Below are positions 1 to 9,068 of a stretch of 64,000 nt of DNA, one piece after another. The stretch comes from Verrucomicrobiota bacterium (GTDB lineage Bacteria > Verrucomicrobiota > Verrucomicrobiia > Verrucomicrobiales > Akkermansiaceae): positions 124,001-188,000 of the forward strand of contig RDYP01000002.1 in NCBI GenBank assembly GCA_004293445.1, written 5' to 3'. Within the stretch, counting starts at the first letter, position 1, and each line of letters opens with the position of its first letter. The notes under the pieces are model-generated. The model was not told the origin of the DNA. It saw only the letters and a list, made by a program, of their open reading frames with translations, and made no database searches. The position numbers and the translations under genes are program-made.

Positions 1-1023
1 TTCCCCCACTTGATCGCCGGCCCGCTGATCCACCATCGGGAAATGATGCCGCAATTCGCCCGGAACCGAAATCGAGGCATTCGAGCCAATGATTTTTCAG
101 TCGGTATTACCCTCCTAGCGCTCGGGCTTTTCAAGAAAGTCGTGCTGGCCGACTACCTCGCCCGCAGCGCAAGCCCCATCTTCGACCTCGCAGCTGCCGA
201 CGGCCGACCTCCTACTTCAGGCGAAGCATGGGCCGGTGCCCTGGCTTACACCTTGCAGCTCTATTTCGACTTTTCCGGCTACTCCGATATGGCTCTCGGC
301 TCGGCTCGAATCTTTGGCATCCGCTTTCCCCTCAATTTTCACTCTCCTTACAAAGCAGCCTCTGTCATTGAATTCTGGCGACGTTGGCACATCACCCTTT
401 CACGCTTTCTCCGCGACTACCTTTATATTCCCCTGGGCGGTAATCGCAAAGGAAGCTCCCGCCGCTACGTCAATCTTTTCCTCACCATGTTACTGGGCGG
501 CATCTGGCACGGGGCCGGCTGGACTTTCATCCTATGGGGCGCGCTCCACGGAGGATTGCTGTGCATGAATCATGCTTGGTTGGAGATCCGCAAGCGCTTG
601 CGACTACCGCCCTTGGCAAAACCGATTGCCATCGGCTTGACGTTCCTTGCCGTGCTCTGTGGGTGGGTGCTTTTCCGCTCCGAGTCCTTCCCCGCCGCGG
701 CACGAATTTTTGCCGCAATGGCGGGACTCGATGGTTTTACTGGCTGGCCTCCCGATTCGGTTCAAGTCGTGAGGGATACACGAGCCATCCGCCCCATCAT
801 CATCGGACTTGGCATCTGCTGGTTCTTGCCAAATACCCAGCAACTCATGAAGCGCTATCTGCCCGCCCTCGGAATACGCGAATTCCCGGAGCTCCGACCC
901 GGACCATATCGCTGGTGGCACTGGCGACCAACTCTCCCCTGGGCTTTTTTCACGCTGGCAGTCCTCTACGGCGTCGGACGGGAATTCGACAAGGTCAGCG
1001 AATTCATCTACTTCCAGTTCTAA
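1..1023 (+). CDS. MBOAT-family O-acyltransferase, AlgI-like (5' end outside window)
   Basis: The frame is open from base 1 and ends at 1023, so the N-terminus lies upstream; 340 codons are visible. It is a polytopic inner-membrane O-acyltransferase of the MBOAT/AlgI family, which moves acetyl groups across the membrane to polysaccharide. Seen here are the family stretch FWRRWHITLSRFLRDYL and GGIWHGAGW, the latter carrying the conserved MBOAT histidine, followed by several hydrophobic helices. It is 21 bp upstream of a close paralogue, and both proteins end in the same SEFIYFQF tail, so this is a tandem duplication. The acceptor polymer cannot be read from the sequence. A cell-wall or exopolysaccharide substrate is inference. 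Confidence 0.9.
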   Translation, partial: FPHLIAGPLIHHREMMPQFARNRNRGIRANDFSVGITLLALGLFKKVVLADYLARSASPIFDLAAADGRPPTSGEAWAGALAYTLQLYFDFSGYSDMALGSARIFGIRFPLNFHSPYKAASVIEFWRRWHITLSRFLRDYLYIPLGGNRKGSSRRYVNLFLTMLLGGIWHGAGWTFILWGALHGGLLCMNHAWLEIRKRLRLPPLAKPIAIGLTFLAVLCGWVLFRSESFPAAARIFAAMAGLDGFTGWPPDSVQVVRDTRAIRPIIIGLGICWFLPNTQQLMKRYLPALGIREFPELRPGPYRWWHWRPTLPWAFFTLAVLYGVGREFDKVSEFIYFQF

Positions 1024-1044
1024 CCGAAACCGTCAGGTCAAAAA

Positions 1045-2601
1045 ATGCTCTTTAATAGCTATACCTTCCTAATTGTTTTCTTACCCTTGACGCTTCTCGT
1101 ATTTCAGCTGCTCCGTCGAGGCAGCCAGCGCGTCGCCATGGGATGGTTGGTTTTGTCCAGCCTCATCTATTACGGAGTGTGGAATCCGGACCCGGAGCGT
1201 CCCTGGACTCCTTTTTACTTGTTACTGATCTGCGGCTCCTGCCTCGCAAACTTTTTTATCGGCCGTCTTCTTGCCGCCAGAGCCGGAAGCTCCGAAGGAC
1301 GGAAAATCCTCGCCGTCGGCCTGATAGGAAATCTTTCCATTCTTTTCTATTTCAAATACATCGGCCTTTTCGAAAAAACGATGGCCGCCCTAACTGGAGG
1401 CCAATTCTTTTTACCCGAAGTCATCCTGCCACTTGGTCTTTCCTTTTTCACCTTTCAAAAGATCGCATTTCTGGTCGATGCCTACCGCGGCGAGACAAAG
1501 TCCTACAACTTTTTGGATTTCCTGCTTTTTGTCACCTTCTTCCCCCAGCTCATCGCCGGGCCTATCGTCCATCACAAGGAGATCATGCCGCAAATCCAGC
1601 GGAGGGTATCCCCATCTCGGCGATCGATCGATCTCTCGATTGGTCTGAGTTTGTTCGCCATGGGACTCTTTAAAAAGGTCGTCATCGCAGACAACCTCGC
1701 GCCGATCGCAACACGACTCTTCACCCTGGCGGCCCACGGGGACCGAGATCTCACCATGGCAGAAGCATGGGTCGCGGGCGTTACCTATGCATTACAACTT
1801 TACTTCGATTTCTCCGGCTACTCGGACATGGCAATCGGCGGCTCCAGGCTCTTTGGAATTCGATTACCGATCAACTTCCACTCTCCCTACAAAGCGACCT
1901 CGATCGTGGATTTCTGGAGACGCTGGCACATCACACTCTCGAGATTTCTTCGGGATTACCTCTACTTCTCACTCGGAGGCAATCGCAAAGGCCCCATCCG
2001 TCGTTACTCGAATCTCATCACGACCATGCTCCTGGGTGGCCTTTGGCACGGTGCTGGCTGGACCTACGTCATTTGGGGCGGCATCCACGGCGCCCTTCTT
2101 TGCATCAACCACGCGTGGTTCGGCATCCGCAAAAAATTCTCGATTCCCGCGGTCCCGAAGCCGTTAGCCATTCTCATGACCTTCTTCGTCGTTGTACTTG
2201 CGTGGGTCCCCTTCCGCGCAGGCGCTTTCGAACTAGGCGAGGGAGGCTCTACTCGCTCGGCACTCGATGCAACCCAATCCATATTCGCATCCATGTTCGG
2301 CTTGAATGGCTGGGCAAGTTGGCCAGACGCCAGCGCGATCTCAGTGGAGTTCCGTCACGCCATGCGGGCGGTCTCTTGCATCCTGATCGTCTGGCTACTC
2401 CCCAATTCCCAGGAAGTCCTCCGCCGCTATCGACCCGCCATGGGAGTCGAAGCATTGTCTGGCAGGAACCGCTCGCCAGGCCCTCGACGATTCTGGCACT
2501 GGCGCCCTACCGCGAGTTGGAGCGCATTGATCATTATCTTGTTTCTCGCAGCACTCTACGAATTCGACAAATTGAGCGAGTTCATCTACTTCCAGTTCTA
2601 A
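1045..2601 (+). CDS. MBOAT-family O-acyltransferase, AlgI-like (complete)
   Basis: 518 residues, the usual size for AlgI/PatA-type acyltransferases. Hydrophobic segments run along the whole length. The motifs FWRRWHITLSRFLRDYLY (about residues 290-310) and GGLWHGAGW (about 330) mark the MBOAT core with its conserved His. It is a close paralogue of the truncated gene just upstream and sits 6 bp before an SGNH-like gene, which suggests one operon. In characterised alginate and cell-wall systems, AlgI-type proteins export acetyl groups and an AlgJ/AlgX-type SGNH protein completes transfer in the periplasm. The pairing here fits that model. Why two copies are kept is unknown; different acceptors or a heteromer are possible. 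Confidence 0.9.
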   Translation: MLFNSYTFLIVFLPLTLLVFQLLRRGSQRVAMGWLVLSSLIYYGVWNPDPERPWTPFYLLLICGSCLANFFIGRLLAARAGSSEGRKILAVGLIGNLSILFYFKYIGLFEKTMAALTGGQFFLPEVILPLGLSFFTFQKIAFLVDAYRGETKSYNFLDFLLFVTFFPQLIAGPIVHHKEIMPQIQRRVSPSRRSIDLSIGLSLFAMGLFKKVVIADNLAPIATRLFTLAAHGDRDLTMAEAWVAGVTYALQLYFDFSGYSDMAIGGSRLFGIRLPINFHSPYKATSIVDFWRRWHITLSRFLRDYLYFSLGGNRKGPIRRYSNLITTMLLGGLWHGAGWTYVIWGGIHGALLCINHAWFGIRKKFSIPAVPKPLAILMTFFVVVLAWVPFRAGAFELGEGGSTRSALDATQSIFASMFGLNGWASWPDASAISVEFRHAMRAVSCILIVWLLPNSQEVLRRYRPAMGVEALSGRNRSPGPRRFWHWRPTASWSALIIILFLAALYEFDKLSEFIYFQF

Positions 2602-2607
2602 AACGGC

Positions 2608-3861
2608 ATGCCTCTCTTGAACCCTAAGCCTTACCGCCGATTCAACCGAGCCATCCTAGCCTCGGCCGGGGGAGTCGTGCTGCTTTTTGTTGCAGCAAAT
2701 ACTTGGACCAATCCGCTTTGGGTCACACCTGCACCTTGGACCAACGAAGACTTTGCGGACTTTCGTCCGATCTATCGGCATCAACGAACAGGCAAAGCTG
2801 GCTTGGTTCTCTCCCAACCATGGGAAGTTGGCTTTTTTGGTTCTTCCCGAATCGATATCGCCTACAACCCTCTCCATCCCCTTTGGGAGAACAAGCCCGC
2901 CGTCAATGTGGCGGTCAGCGCGGGTAGCCTGCCAGAAACCAGTGCGATCCTCCGGTACACTTTGGAACATTGCCCCCTAGACACGGCAATTGTAGGTATC
3001 GACCTCGGTGACATTACCGATGCCGGCTCGATCTATCGAACGACAGGATTCATGGAATCCCCCTTCAACCCCAAGAGAGATCGCTTCGAAAGTCAGCTTC
3101 GCTACCTTGGCGGAATTTCCACCTTCGAATCCGCCGTTCAGACCCTGCAAAACAAAGCTTCAAACAAGCTGCCGGAGTACACCCCTCAAGGGCACCGCTT
3201 GCGCCATCAAGACCAGCCGAACACAAGACAAATCATTTATCGCGATGCCATCCCGCACGCACTGCGTACGACAAGCCGACGCCAGCACTCGATGGCAGCG
3301 AGCGAATGGAAAACCAGTCTCGTCCGTCAGATACTCGCCGACACCAAGGCTCACGGAGCCCGTTTGATCGTCGTGATCCCCCCAAGCCATGCAACTTACA
3401 TCGGCGTCTTCCACCATTCAGGAGATCCCGATCCCGTTTTTTCTATCGACCGCAGCGTGCTTACGAGGCTGGTGGCGGAGTCAAACCGCGATCATCCCAA
3501 CTCTCCTCCTGCGGTCGTTTGGGACTTCAACGACTTTCATCCGTTGAATTGCGAAACCATTCCACCTGACGGAGTCCGGATGCACTGGTGGCTCGATGGC
3601 ACTCATGCCCGCAAGAGCCTCGGCGATATCATGCTCGCCCGCATCATGGGTTGGCCAATCACGGGCGCGGGTTCCGACTACGGCTACCTGTTGACTGAGG
3701 AAACCCTTCCAGCACGCCTCGGAGAGCTCAAATCCGGTTACCAGCGTTTCCAAAAGGAAAATGCAGACCAGTGGCGGTGGATGATCCAGAGCCTCGATAG
3801 CTACCAGGCTTCAGGCAGAGCCGCAAAGGGCTCGACGGATGAAGACTCGCGGGATTTTTGA
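2608..3861 (+). CDS. SGNH-hydrolase-like protein, probable AlgJ/AlgX-type acetylation partner
   Basis: 417 residues. An N-terminal membrane anchor or signal lies at about residues 14-31. After it comes a block resembling SGNH block I (GFFGSSR, about 76-81, candidate nucleophile Ser79/80), and near the C-terminus LDGTH (about 328-332) resembles the catalytic Asp-x-x-His of block V. This spacing matches periplasmic O-acetyltransferase partners of AlgI. The gene starts 6 bp after the second MBOAT gene and is therefore likely cotranscribed. I did not recognise a specific named family, so the role as acetyl-transfer partner rests on the motifs and on context. It ends 10 bp from the end of the convergent ABC transporter gene. 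Confidence 0.7.
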   Translation: MPLLNPKPYRRFNRAILASAGGVVLLFVAANTWTNPLWVTPAPWTNEDFADFRPIYRHQRTGKAGLVLSQPWEVGFFGSSRIDIAYNPLHPLWENKPAVNVAVSAGSLPETSAILRYTLEHCPLDTAIVGIDLGDITDAGSIYRTTGFMESPFNPKRDRFESQLRYLGGISTFESAVQTLQNKASNKLPEYTPQGHRLRHQDQPNTRQIIYRDAIPHALRTTSRRQHSMAASEWKTSLVRQILADTKAHGARLIVVIPPSHATYIGVFHHSGDPDPVFSIDRSVLTRLVAESNRDHPNSPPAVVWDFNDFHPLNCETIPPDGVRMHWWLDGTHARKSLGDIMLARIMGWPITGAGSDYGYLLTEETLPARLGELKSGYQRFQKENADQWRWMIQSLDSYQASGRAAKGSTDEDSRDF

Positions 3862-3871
3862 TAGCTCGCAA

Positions 3872-5752
3872 TCAATGCTGCTGGTGCTCTAACAAACTTC
3901 GGAAAAGTTCGTGATTTTGCTCGAGTTCCTCGAACGTGCCATCACCCACGATACGTCCATTTTCAAATACCAAAATTCGATCTGCCACTCGAATAGTACT
4001 GAAGCGATGTGCAATCAAAAAGGTTGTTCGACCCTTTGCCAGCCTGCCGAGTTCCTCTTGGATTTTTGATTCGGATTCCGAATCCAGCGCCGATGTCGCC
4101 TCATCAAGAATCAGTACCGGAGCATTTTTCAGAAAGGCACGCGCAATCGAAATTCGCTGCTTCTGCCCTCCTGACAATTGCGCGCCACGTTCACCCACCT
4201 CAGTATCGTAAGCTGCCGGAAGCCCGAGAATGAACTCGTCCGCATTGGCCTGACGCGCTGCCTCGCGAACCTCAGCATCGGACGCCTCCATCCGCCCCAG
4301 CCGAATATTTTCAGCGATGGTTCCTGAAAACAAAATCGCTTCTTGGGGCACGATCGTAATGTGGTCACGCAAATCCTTCAGCCGTAGATCGCGCAAATCC
4401 ACCCCGTCTAAAGCAATCGACCCCACCGAGGGATCATAAAACCTCGGCACCATACTTGCAAAAGTGGTCTTGCCCGCCCCTGAAGGCCCGACGAGCGCGA
4501 CGACCTGGCCCGCAGGCACCTCCAACGTGACTCTGTGCAAGGCAGGATGATCGCCATAAGCAAAACTGACATCCCGAAAACTCAATTGTCCACGAACACC
4601 ATCGATCCGCACTGGATTCGGAGGATCAACAACCCCCTCCTCTGCCTTGAGAATCACTTCAAGACGATCCAGCGAAGCCTCGCCTTGCTTGAATCGGTTA
4701 TGAATCTCTCCAAGCTTTTTGATTGGGTCGTAGCACATATAAAGCGCGACGATCAAGGGCAGGAATTTTTCCAAACTGAAACCGCGGGATGCAGCATAAC
4801 CCAATGCAACTGCCACGACGGCCGCAGAAATCATCTCAATCAAAGGAGGCGACAAATATCGATACTTGATCACCTTGAGATGAAATTTGGTCCAACGACC
4901 AATCCCATCTAGAAAGCGCCTGCCCATCATATCCTCTAGATTGAAAGCCCGGATCTCACGCGTCGCCCCAAGAGTCTCGGCGAGGACAGCTGAATTGTCA
5001 CCCGCCTCGCGCTGCATCGCTGCGGCCTTTCGCATCAACCGCTTGCCAAGCATCCGAATGGGCAAGACGGCCACCGGGATACTCAGCAAACAGGCAAGCA
5101 GGAAAAACGACTCCTGATTTTGCCAACTCTTGTATGTGAGGAACGAGAGAGCAAATAACAGCGTGAACGGTTGTTTGACCAAATCATTGGAGATCGTCGT
5201 TACGATCCCTTGTAGCATGTTAGAATCTGAAATCACGCGGCTGATCAGATCCCCTGTCTTGCGGCCACTAAAAAAACCAAGAGGCAAGCGCTGCAGCTTC
5301 ACGAAGACCGACTGCTGAATTTCACGAAGGACGTGCAAGCCCGCCGCAGTGATCCAGTAGACATTGAGAAATCCAGCAAGGCCGCGGAGAAGCGCCACGA
5401 TTGGAATCAAAGCACAAGCAGTGACAAGCATCGCCTGCCACGCCCGATCGGGTCCGACACGCGCGACAAACCATTGCCGCATGATCGCTGAGCTCTCCAA
5501 CTTGTCGACTTCCCCTGGAAAAGCCTTGGACAGCAGCAGATCAGCCTCAGCCGCACCCTTGCTTTCGACCAGCACGTCCCGAACTTCTTCGATTTTCGAG
5601 CCACTACTGAAAATAATCGGAAAAACCTTTTCGACCAGCATCGGCATCCCAAACCCGCTGGCCATTGCGAAGATCAAGCCTGCCGCAATTCCAGCAAAAA
5701 ACCGGGTCTTTACGCCCCCGAGATAGGCAAAATATGGATAGAAGCGCTTCAT
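3872..5752 (-). CDS. ABC exporter, MsbA-like (fused permease and ATPase)
   Basis: 626 residues: an N-terminal six-helix exporter domain (about 1-350) and a C-terminal ATPase. Walker A GPSGAGKTT is at about 420, signature LSGGQKQR at about 525, and Walker B LILDEATSALD at about 549, so all nucleotide-binding motifs are intact. The arrangement is that of type IV (B-family) exporters such as MsbA, which flips lipid A-core at the inner membrane. A hydrophilic insertion of about 60 residues between the first two helices is longer than in E. coli MsbA. The divergent neighbour is an LptF/G permease, consistent with lipid export, but substrate specificity of this family cannot be read from sequence and a multidrug exporter is possible. 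Confidence 0.85.
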   Translation of the reverse strand: MKRFYPYFAYLGGVKTRFFAGIAAGLIFAMASGFGMPMLVEKVFPIIFSSGSKIEEVRDVLVESKGAAEADLLLSKAFPGEVDKLESSAIMRQWFVARVGPDRAWQAMLVTACALIPIVALLRGLAGFLNVYWITAAGLHVLREIQQSVFVKLQRLPLGFFSGRKTGDLISRVISDSNMLQGIVTTISNDLVKQPFTLLFALSFLTYKSWQNQESFFLLACLLSIPVAVLPIRMLGKRLMRKAAAMQREAGDNSAVLAETLGATREIRAFNLEDMMGRRFLDGIGRWTKFHLKVIKYRYLSPPLIEMISAAVVAVALGYAASRGFSLEKFLPLIVALYMCYDPIKKLGEIHNRFKQGEASLDRLEVILKAEEGVVDPPNPVRIDGVRGQLSFRDVSFAYGDHPALHRVTLEVPAGQVVALVGPSGAGKTTFASMVPRFYDPSVGSIALDGVDLRDLRLKDLRDHITIVPQEAILFSGTIAENIRLGRMEASDAEVREAARQANADEFILGLPAAYDTEVGERGAQLSGGQKQRISIARAFLKNAPVLILDEATSALDSESESKIQEELGRLAKGRTTFLIAHRFSTIRVADRILVFENGRIVGDGTFEELEQNHELFRSLLEHQQH

Positions 5753-6009
5753 CCGTGGGCGCGAAGACTCCCCCCTCCATGGCCCCGGAGCAAGCCTTGA
5801 ACACGCGGCAAGGACGGTCTAGGGGCTGGCTCGATCGTTATCGGCCAGGCTGGTCACAGGCCGTTGGCCGGAAGCAGAGCGGCAAATGCCCAGTCCAAAC
5901 CACCAAACACCCCTCAGACGCGCCCAAATGCCGCGGCCATGCGACGACATCCCGAATTCTCTTTTCTTGCGCCTTGAAGTCTCACGACACGTGCCCAAGC
6001 TCATTGGCG

Positions 6010-7119
6010 ATGCGTCTATTCGACCGCTACATCGGCCGCCAAGTCCTCGTCGGAACGCTCTTCGCGATCGTTCTACTCAGCACGATTCTCGTCATGGGCA
6101 GCCTTTTCCAGAAGATTCGTCCCCTCCTTGTCGACTTCGGCGCCCCCGTCTCCATCGTTGGTGAATTCCTGCTGGGAATCGTTCCGTTTTCGCTCATTTA
6201 CACCATCCCCTGGGCCTTCCTCTCAGCAATACTGCTGGTCTTCGGTCGCCTTTCATCCGACCAGGAGCTCACCGGGTTTCGTGTCGCAGGCATAAGCCTG
6301 ACTCGCATCGCAGCACCGGTCTTTGTCATCGCCATTGGCCTTTCCGCGCTCTGCCTCTGGCTGAATGTCGAAATCGCCCCACGCTCGAACCAAAAAGCCG
6401 ACGGCATTTTCATCAAAGCGTTCTTCAAAGATCCCCGCAGCATGTTGAGCGCTGCCGCAGAACAGGACGGACTGGAACGGCTGGAGGAGTCACTGAGAGA
6501 CGTCCGAGCTTACATCGAGAAATCCGACGGCTCGACCATGGAAGGCATGCACCTCTTCAAAATCCACGACCGCAACGACCCTGAATCTCAAGACACCTAC
6601 GTTCATGCCATGCGGGCGGAGGCGGTCATCGATGACGCAAAGAAAGAATTCCGCTTCCACCTTTACGACGCCATCTTCGAAACGACCGATAACAGAGGTT
6701 TTCCGCAGATCGTTCAATCAAGCGAAGCGGTTCCTCTCGTGCTGCCATTTGACTTTACCCGACGGAAAGAACGCCCCGCCGCGAAGACGAACAAGGAACT
6801 GAGAGCCTTCATCGACGCAAACCCACAACTCCCTGCGAAATACCGTATCGGACGCTACTGGGCGGAAATCCATCGACGCTACGCTTCATCGTTCGCATGC
6901 CTCGCTTTCGCGTTCATCGGTATCCCACTGGGTATCAAAGCTCGTCGTAAGGACACTTCGACCGGTCTAATCCTCAGTCTAATGATCGGAGCCGCCTATT
7001 TTGTTTGCGGCATGATCGGAGGAGCGACCGAGCAAGCCGTACTGATCACCATCTGGGCTCCCAACGTCATTTGTGTTGCCCTCGGCCTCTACCTCCTCCG
7101 CCGCGCCCGCTTCCGCTGA
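6010..7119 (+). CDS. LptF/LptG-family LPS export permease
   Basis: 369 residues from ATG 6010, chosen because the family motif LFDRYIGRQVL begins there; the open frame extends further upstream but that part looks non-coding. The layout is typical of YjgP/YjgQ permeases: three N-terminal helices, a periplasmic beta-jellyroll domain (about 130-265), and three C-terminal helices with AFAFIGIPLGI. LptF and LptG join LptB2 to extract LPS from the inner membrane and pass it to LptC/LptA. Only one of the pair is present here, so the other must be elsewhere or this acts as a homodimer. Deciding between F and G is not possible from this sequence alone. Confidence 0.88.
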   Translation: MRLFDRYIGRQVLVGTLFAIVLLSTILVMGSLFQKIRPLLVDFGAPVSIVGEFLLGIVPFSLIYTIPWAFLSAILLVFGRLSSDQELTGFRVAGISLTRIAAPVFVIAIGLSALCLWLNVEIAPRSNQKADGIFIKAFFKDPRSMLSAAAEQDGLERLEESLRDVRAYIEKSDGSTMEGMHLFKIHDRNDPESQDTYVHAMRAEAVIDDAKKEFRFHLYDAIFETTDNRGFPQIVQSSEAVPLVLPFDFTRRKERPAAKTNKELRAFIDANPQLPAKYRIGRYWAEIHRRYASSFACLAFAFIGIPLGIKARRKDTSTGLILSLMIGAAYFVCGMIGGATEQAVLITIWAPNVICVALGLYLLRRARFR

Positions 7120-7134
7120 AGCAGTACTCTTTCC

Positions 7135-9006
7135 ATGATCCCGCATTTCCAGCCTCGCAGGATCTTCCGCCGCATCGGCCGATTTTTTGAAAGCGGAAGG
7201 CTCGACCCCCTGCCACTCCGCCACACGCTGCGCCGCTACTCCCGTGAAAAATTCAAGGCCGACGGACGCGCCGCCCTCAACGTCGCCCTGCTCGATATCC
7301 CTCAAGGAATCGCCTACGCCGCCATCGCCGAGCTCCCGATCGTCTTCGGCATCGCCTGCTCCGCCACGGCTTCCATCATCGCACCGCTTTTCGCCGGCTC
7401 CCGCCACACCATCCTCGGCCCTACCAACGCCACCGCCTTCATGCTCTTCGGCTTTTTCGCCATGGAGCCAGGACTCGCCGCGCGCGAAACCCAACTGGTC
7501 CCTCTCCTCGTCATGATGGTCGGACTCTTCTGTCTCGTTGGAGCGATCCTCCGCGTGGCCGACCTCCTCCAATACATCTCCCGCTCCGTTCTCGTGGGCT
7601 ACGTCTCCGGAGCCGCGGTTCTGATCATCACCAACCAATTCAAACACCTCCTCGGCGTCGCCGCAGAGGTCGACGCCCTTCGGCCCAGCACGTTTGTCGG
7701 CCTCGTCGAAGCGCTGGTTCGCTCCATTCCGGCGGCCTCCTGGCAACCACTCCTCATCGGAACCATCGCCTTCACCACTTTTCACTTCCTGAGAAAATGG
7801 AAACCGCGCTGGCCCAATCTCGCGATCGTCTTGGTGTTCGTCTCCGCCATTTTCGGAACCTTGGCGTTCCAGGAACAAGGCCCCTTCAGTCAGATCGCGC
7901 GTTTCAGCCCCTTCACCCCACAAGACCTGCTCCCCTCTCTGCCGCCACTGGCCCGCGCGGGGATCTTCGATGACATCTCCGCCCTCTTCGGTGTCGCTCT
8001 TGCCATTGCCTTCCTCGCCTGTCTGGAGAACACCCTGATGGCCAAAACCATCGCCTCGCGCTCCGGCGACCGCTCCGACGTCAACCAGGACATGTTCGCC
8101 GTCGGAGCCGCCAATTTCGCTTCATCCATCGCAGGCGGCATGCCCGCTTCCGGCTCGCTCCTCCGTTCCTCACTCAACTTCAGTTCCGGGGCTCGCACCC
8201 GGATGTCATCCATCTTCTCCGGCACCCTCGTCCTCTCCACCGCCCTCCTCATCGCCTGGCTGCCGAAAATCGGTATCGATCCCATCAGCCACGTCCCCAA
8301 GGCCGCCCTAGCCGCACTGGTGATCGGAATCGCCCTCGCACTCATCAATCGTCACAATCTCCGCGTCTGCCTCCGCTCCACTCCCGACGACGCCGCGGTA
8401 CTCGTCACCACCTTCGTCGCAACCCTGATCGCACCCCTCGACGTCGCCATTTTCATCGGCGTTGCGCTCTCGATCACCCTCTTCCTGAGAAAAGCGAGCC
8501 GCCCCCACCTCGTCGAATACGAGTTCAGCGACGCCGGCGAACTGCGACAGATCGGAGAAAGACGCCAGCGCCCCAATCCCGCGATCTCGATCGTCCACGT
8601 GGAAGGCGATCTCTTCTTCGGCGCGGCCGAACTCTTCCGCACGCAGATTCAGCGCACTGCAGCCGATCCCTCCCTGCGAATCCTCATCCTTCGTCTCAAG
8701 AACGCCCGCCACCTCGATGCCACCTCGGTCCTCGCCCTCGAAGACTTGATCAAATTCATGCGCGCCAATCAACGGCACGTCCTCATCTCGGGTGCCACCC
8801 GCGATGTTTACCGCGTGCTCAAGCACTCGGGCGTGCTCGCCACTATCCAACAAGGCAGCGACCGGCAAAGCGGCGAAAGCAACCTCTTCCTCAACCGACC
8901 CAGCAACCCGAACATCTCCACCCGCGACGCCCTCAAACGCGCCCAGCAACTCCTCGGCGGAGAGAAAGCGGAAGTCCGCATCTTCTACGACCCATCCCAG
9001 AAGTGA
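7135..9006 (+). CDS. SulP-family anion transporter with STAS domain
   Basis: 623 residues. An N-terminal transmembrane domain has the SulP signatures (LNVALLDIPQGIAYAAIAEL near residue 45 and GGMPASGSLLRSSLNFSSG near 340), followed by a cytoplasmic STAS domain at about 470-590. SulP proteins carry sulfate, bicarbonate or dicarboxylates by symport or exchange; the substrate is not determinable here. The gene follows the LptF/G gene by 15 bp and its stop codon lies just before the serine hydrolase, so cotranscription with both sides is possible. The length and domain order are normal for the family. Confidence 0.9.
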   Translation: MIPHFQPRRIFRRIGRFFESGRLDPLPLRHTLRRYSREKFKADGRAALNVALLDIPQGIAYAAIAELPIVFGIACSATASIIAPLFAGSRHTILGPTNATAFMLFGFFAMEPGLAARETQLVPLLVMMVGLFCLVGAILRVADLLQYISRSVLVGYVSGAAVLIITNQFKHLLGVAAEVDALRPSTFVGLVEALVRSIPAASWQPLLIGTIAFTTFHFLRKWKPRWPNLAIVLVFVSAIFGTLAFQEQGPFSQIARFSPFTPQDLLPSLPPLARAGIFDDISALFGVALAIAFLACLENTLMAKTIASRSGDRSDVNQDMFAVGAANFASSIAGGMPASGSLLRSSLNFSSGARTRMSSIFSGTLVLSTALLIAWLPKIGIDPISHVPKAALAALVIGIALALINRHNLRVCLRSTPDDAAVLVTTFVATLIAPLDVAIFIGVALSITLFLRKASRPHLVEYEFSDAGELRQIGERRQRPNPAISIVHVEGDLFFGAAELFRTQIQRTAADPSLRILILRLKNARHLDATSVLALEDLIKFMRANQRHVLISGATRDVYRVLKHSGVLATIQQGSDRQSGESNLFLNRPSNPNISTRDALKRAQQLLGGEKAEVRIFYDPSQK

Positions 9007-9068
9007 CGACGCCCCCTGCCCGCATCGCGGCTTGTTCTGGCGCTCCCGGCATCGTTTGCTGTGCTCTG

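Noticed and set aside
6979-7923. 314-codon minus-strand frame across the LptF/G end and SulP start
   Set aside because: It crosses two well-supported genes and is extremely rich in Glu, Gly and Asp, typical of a shadow.
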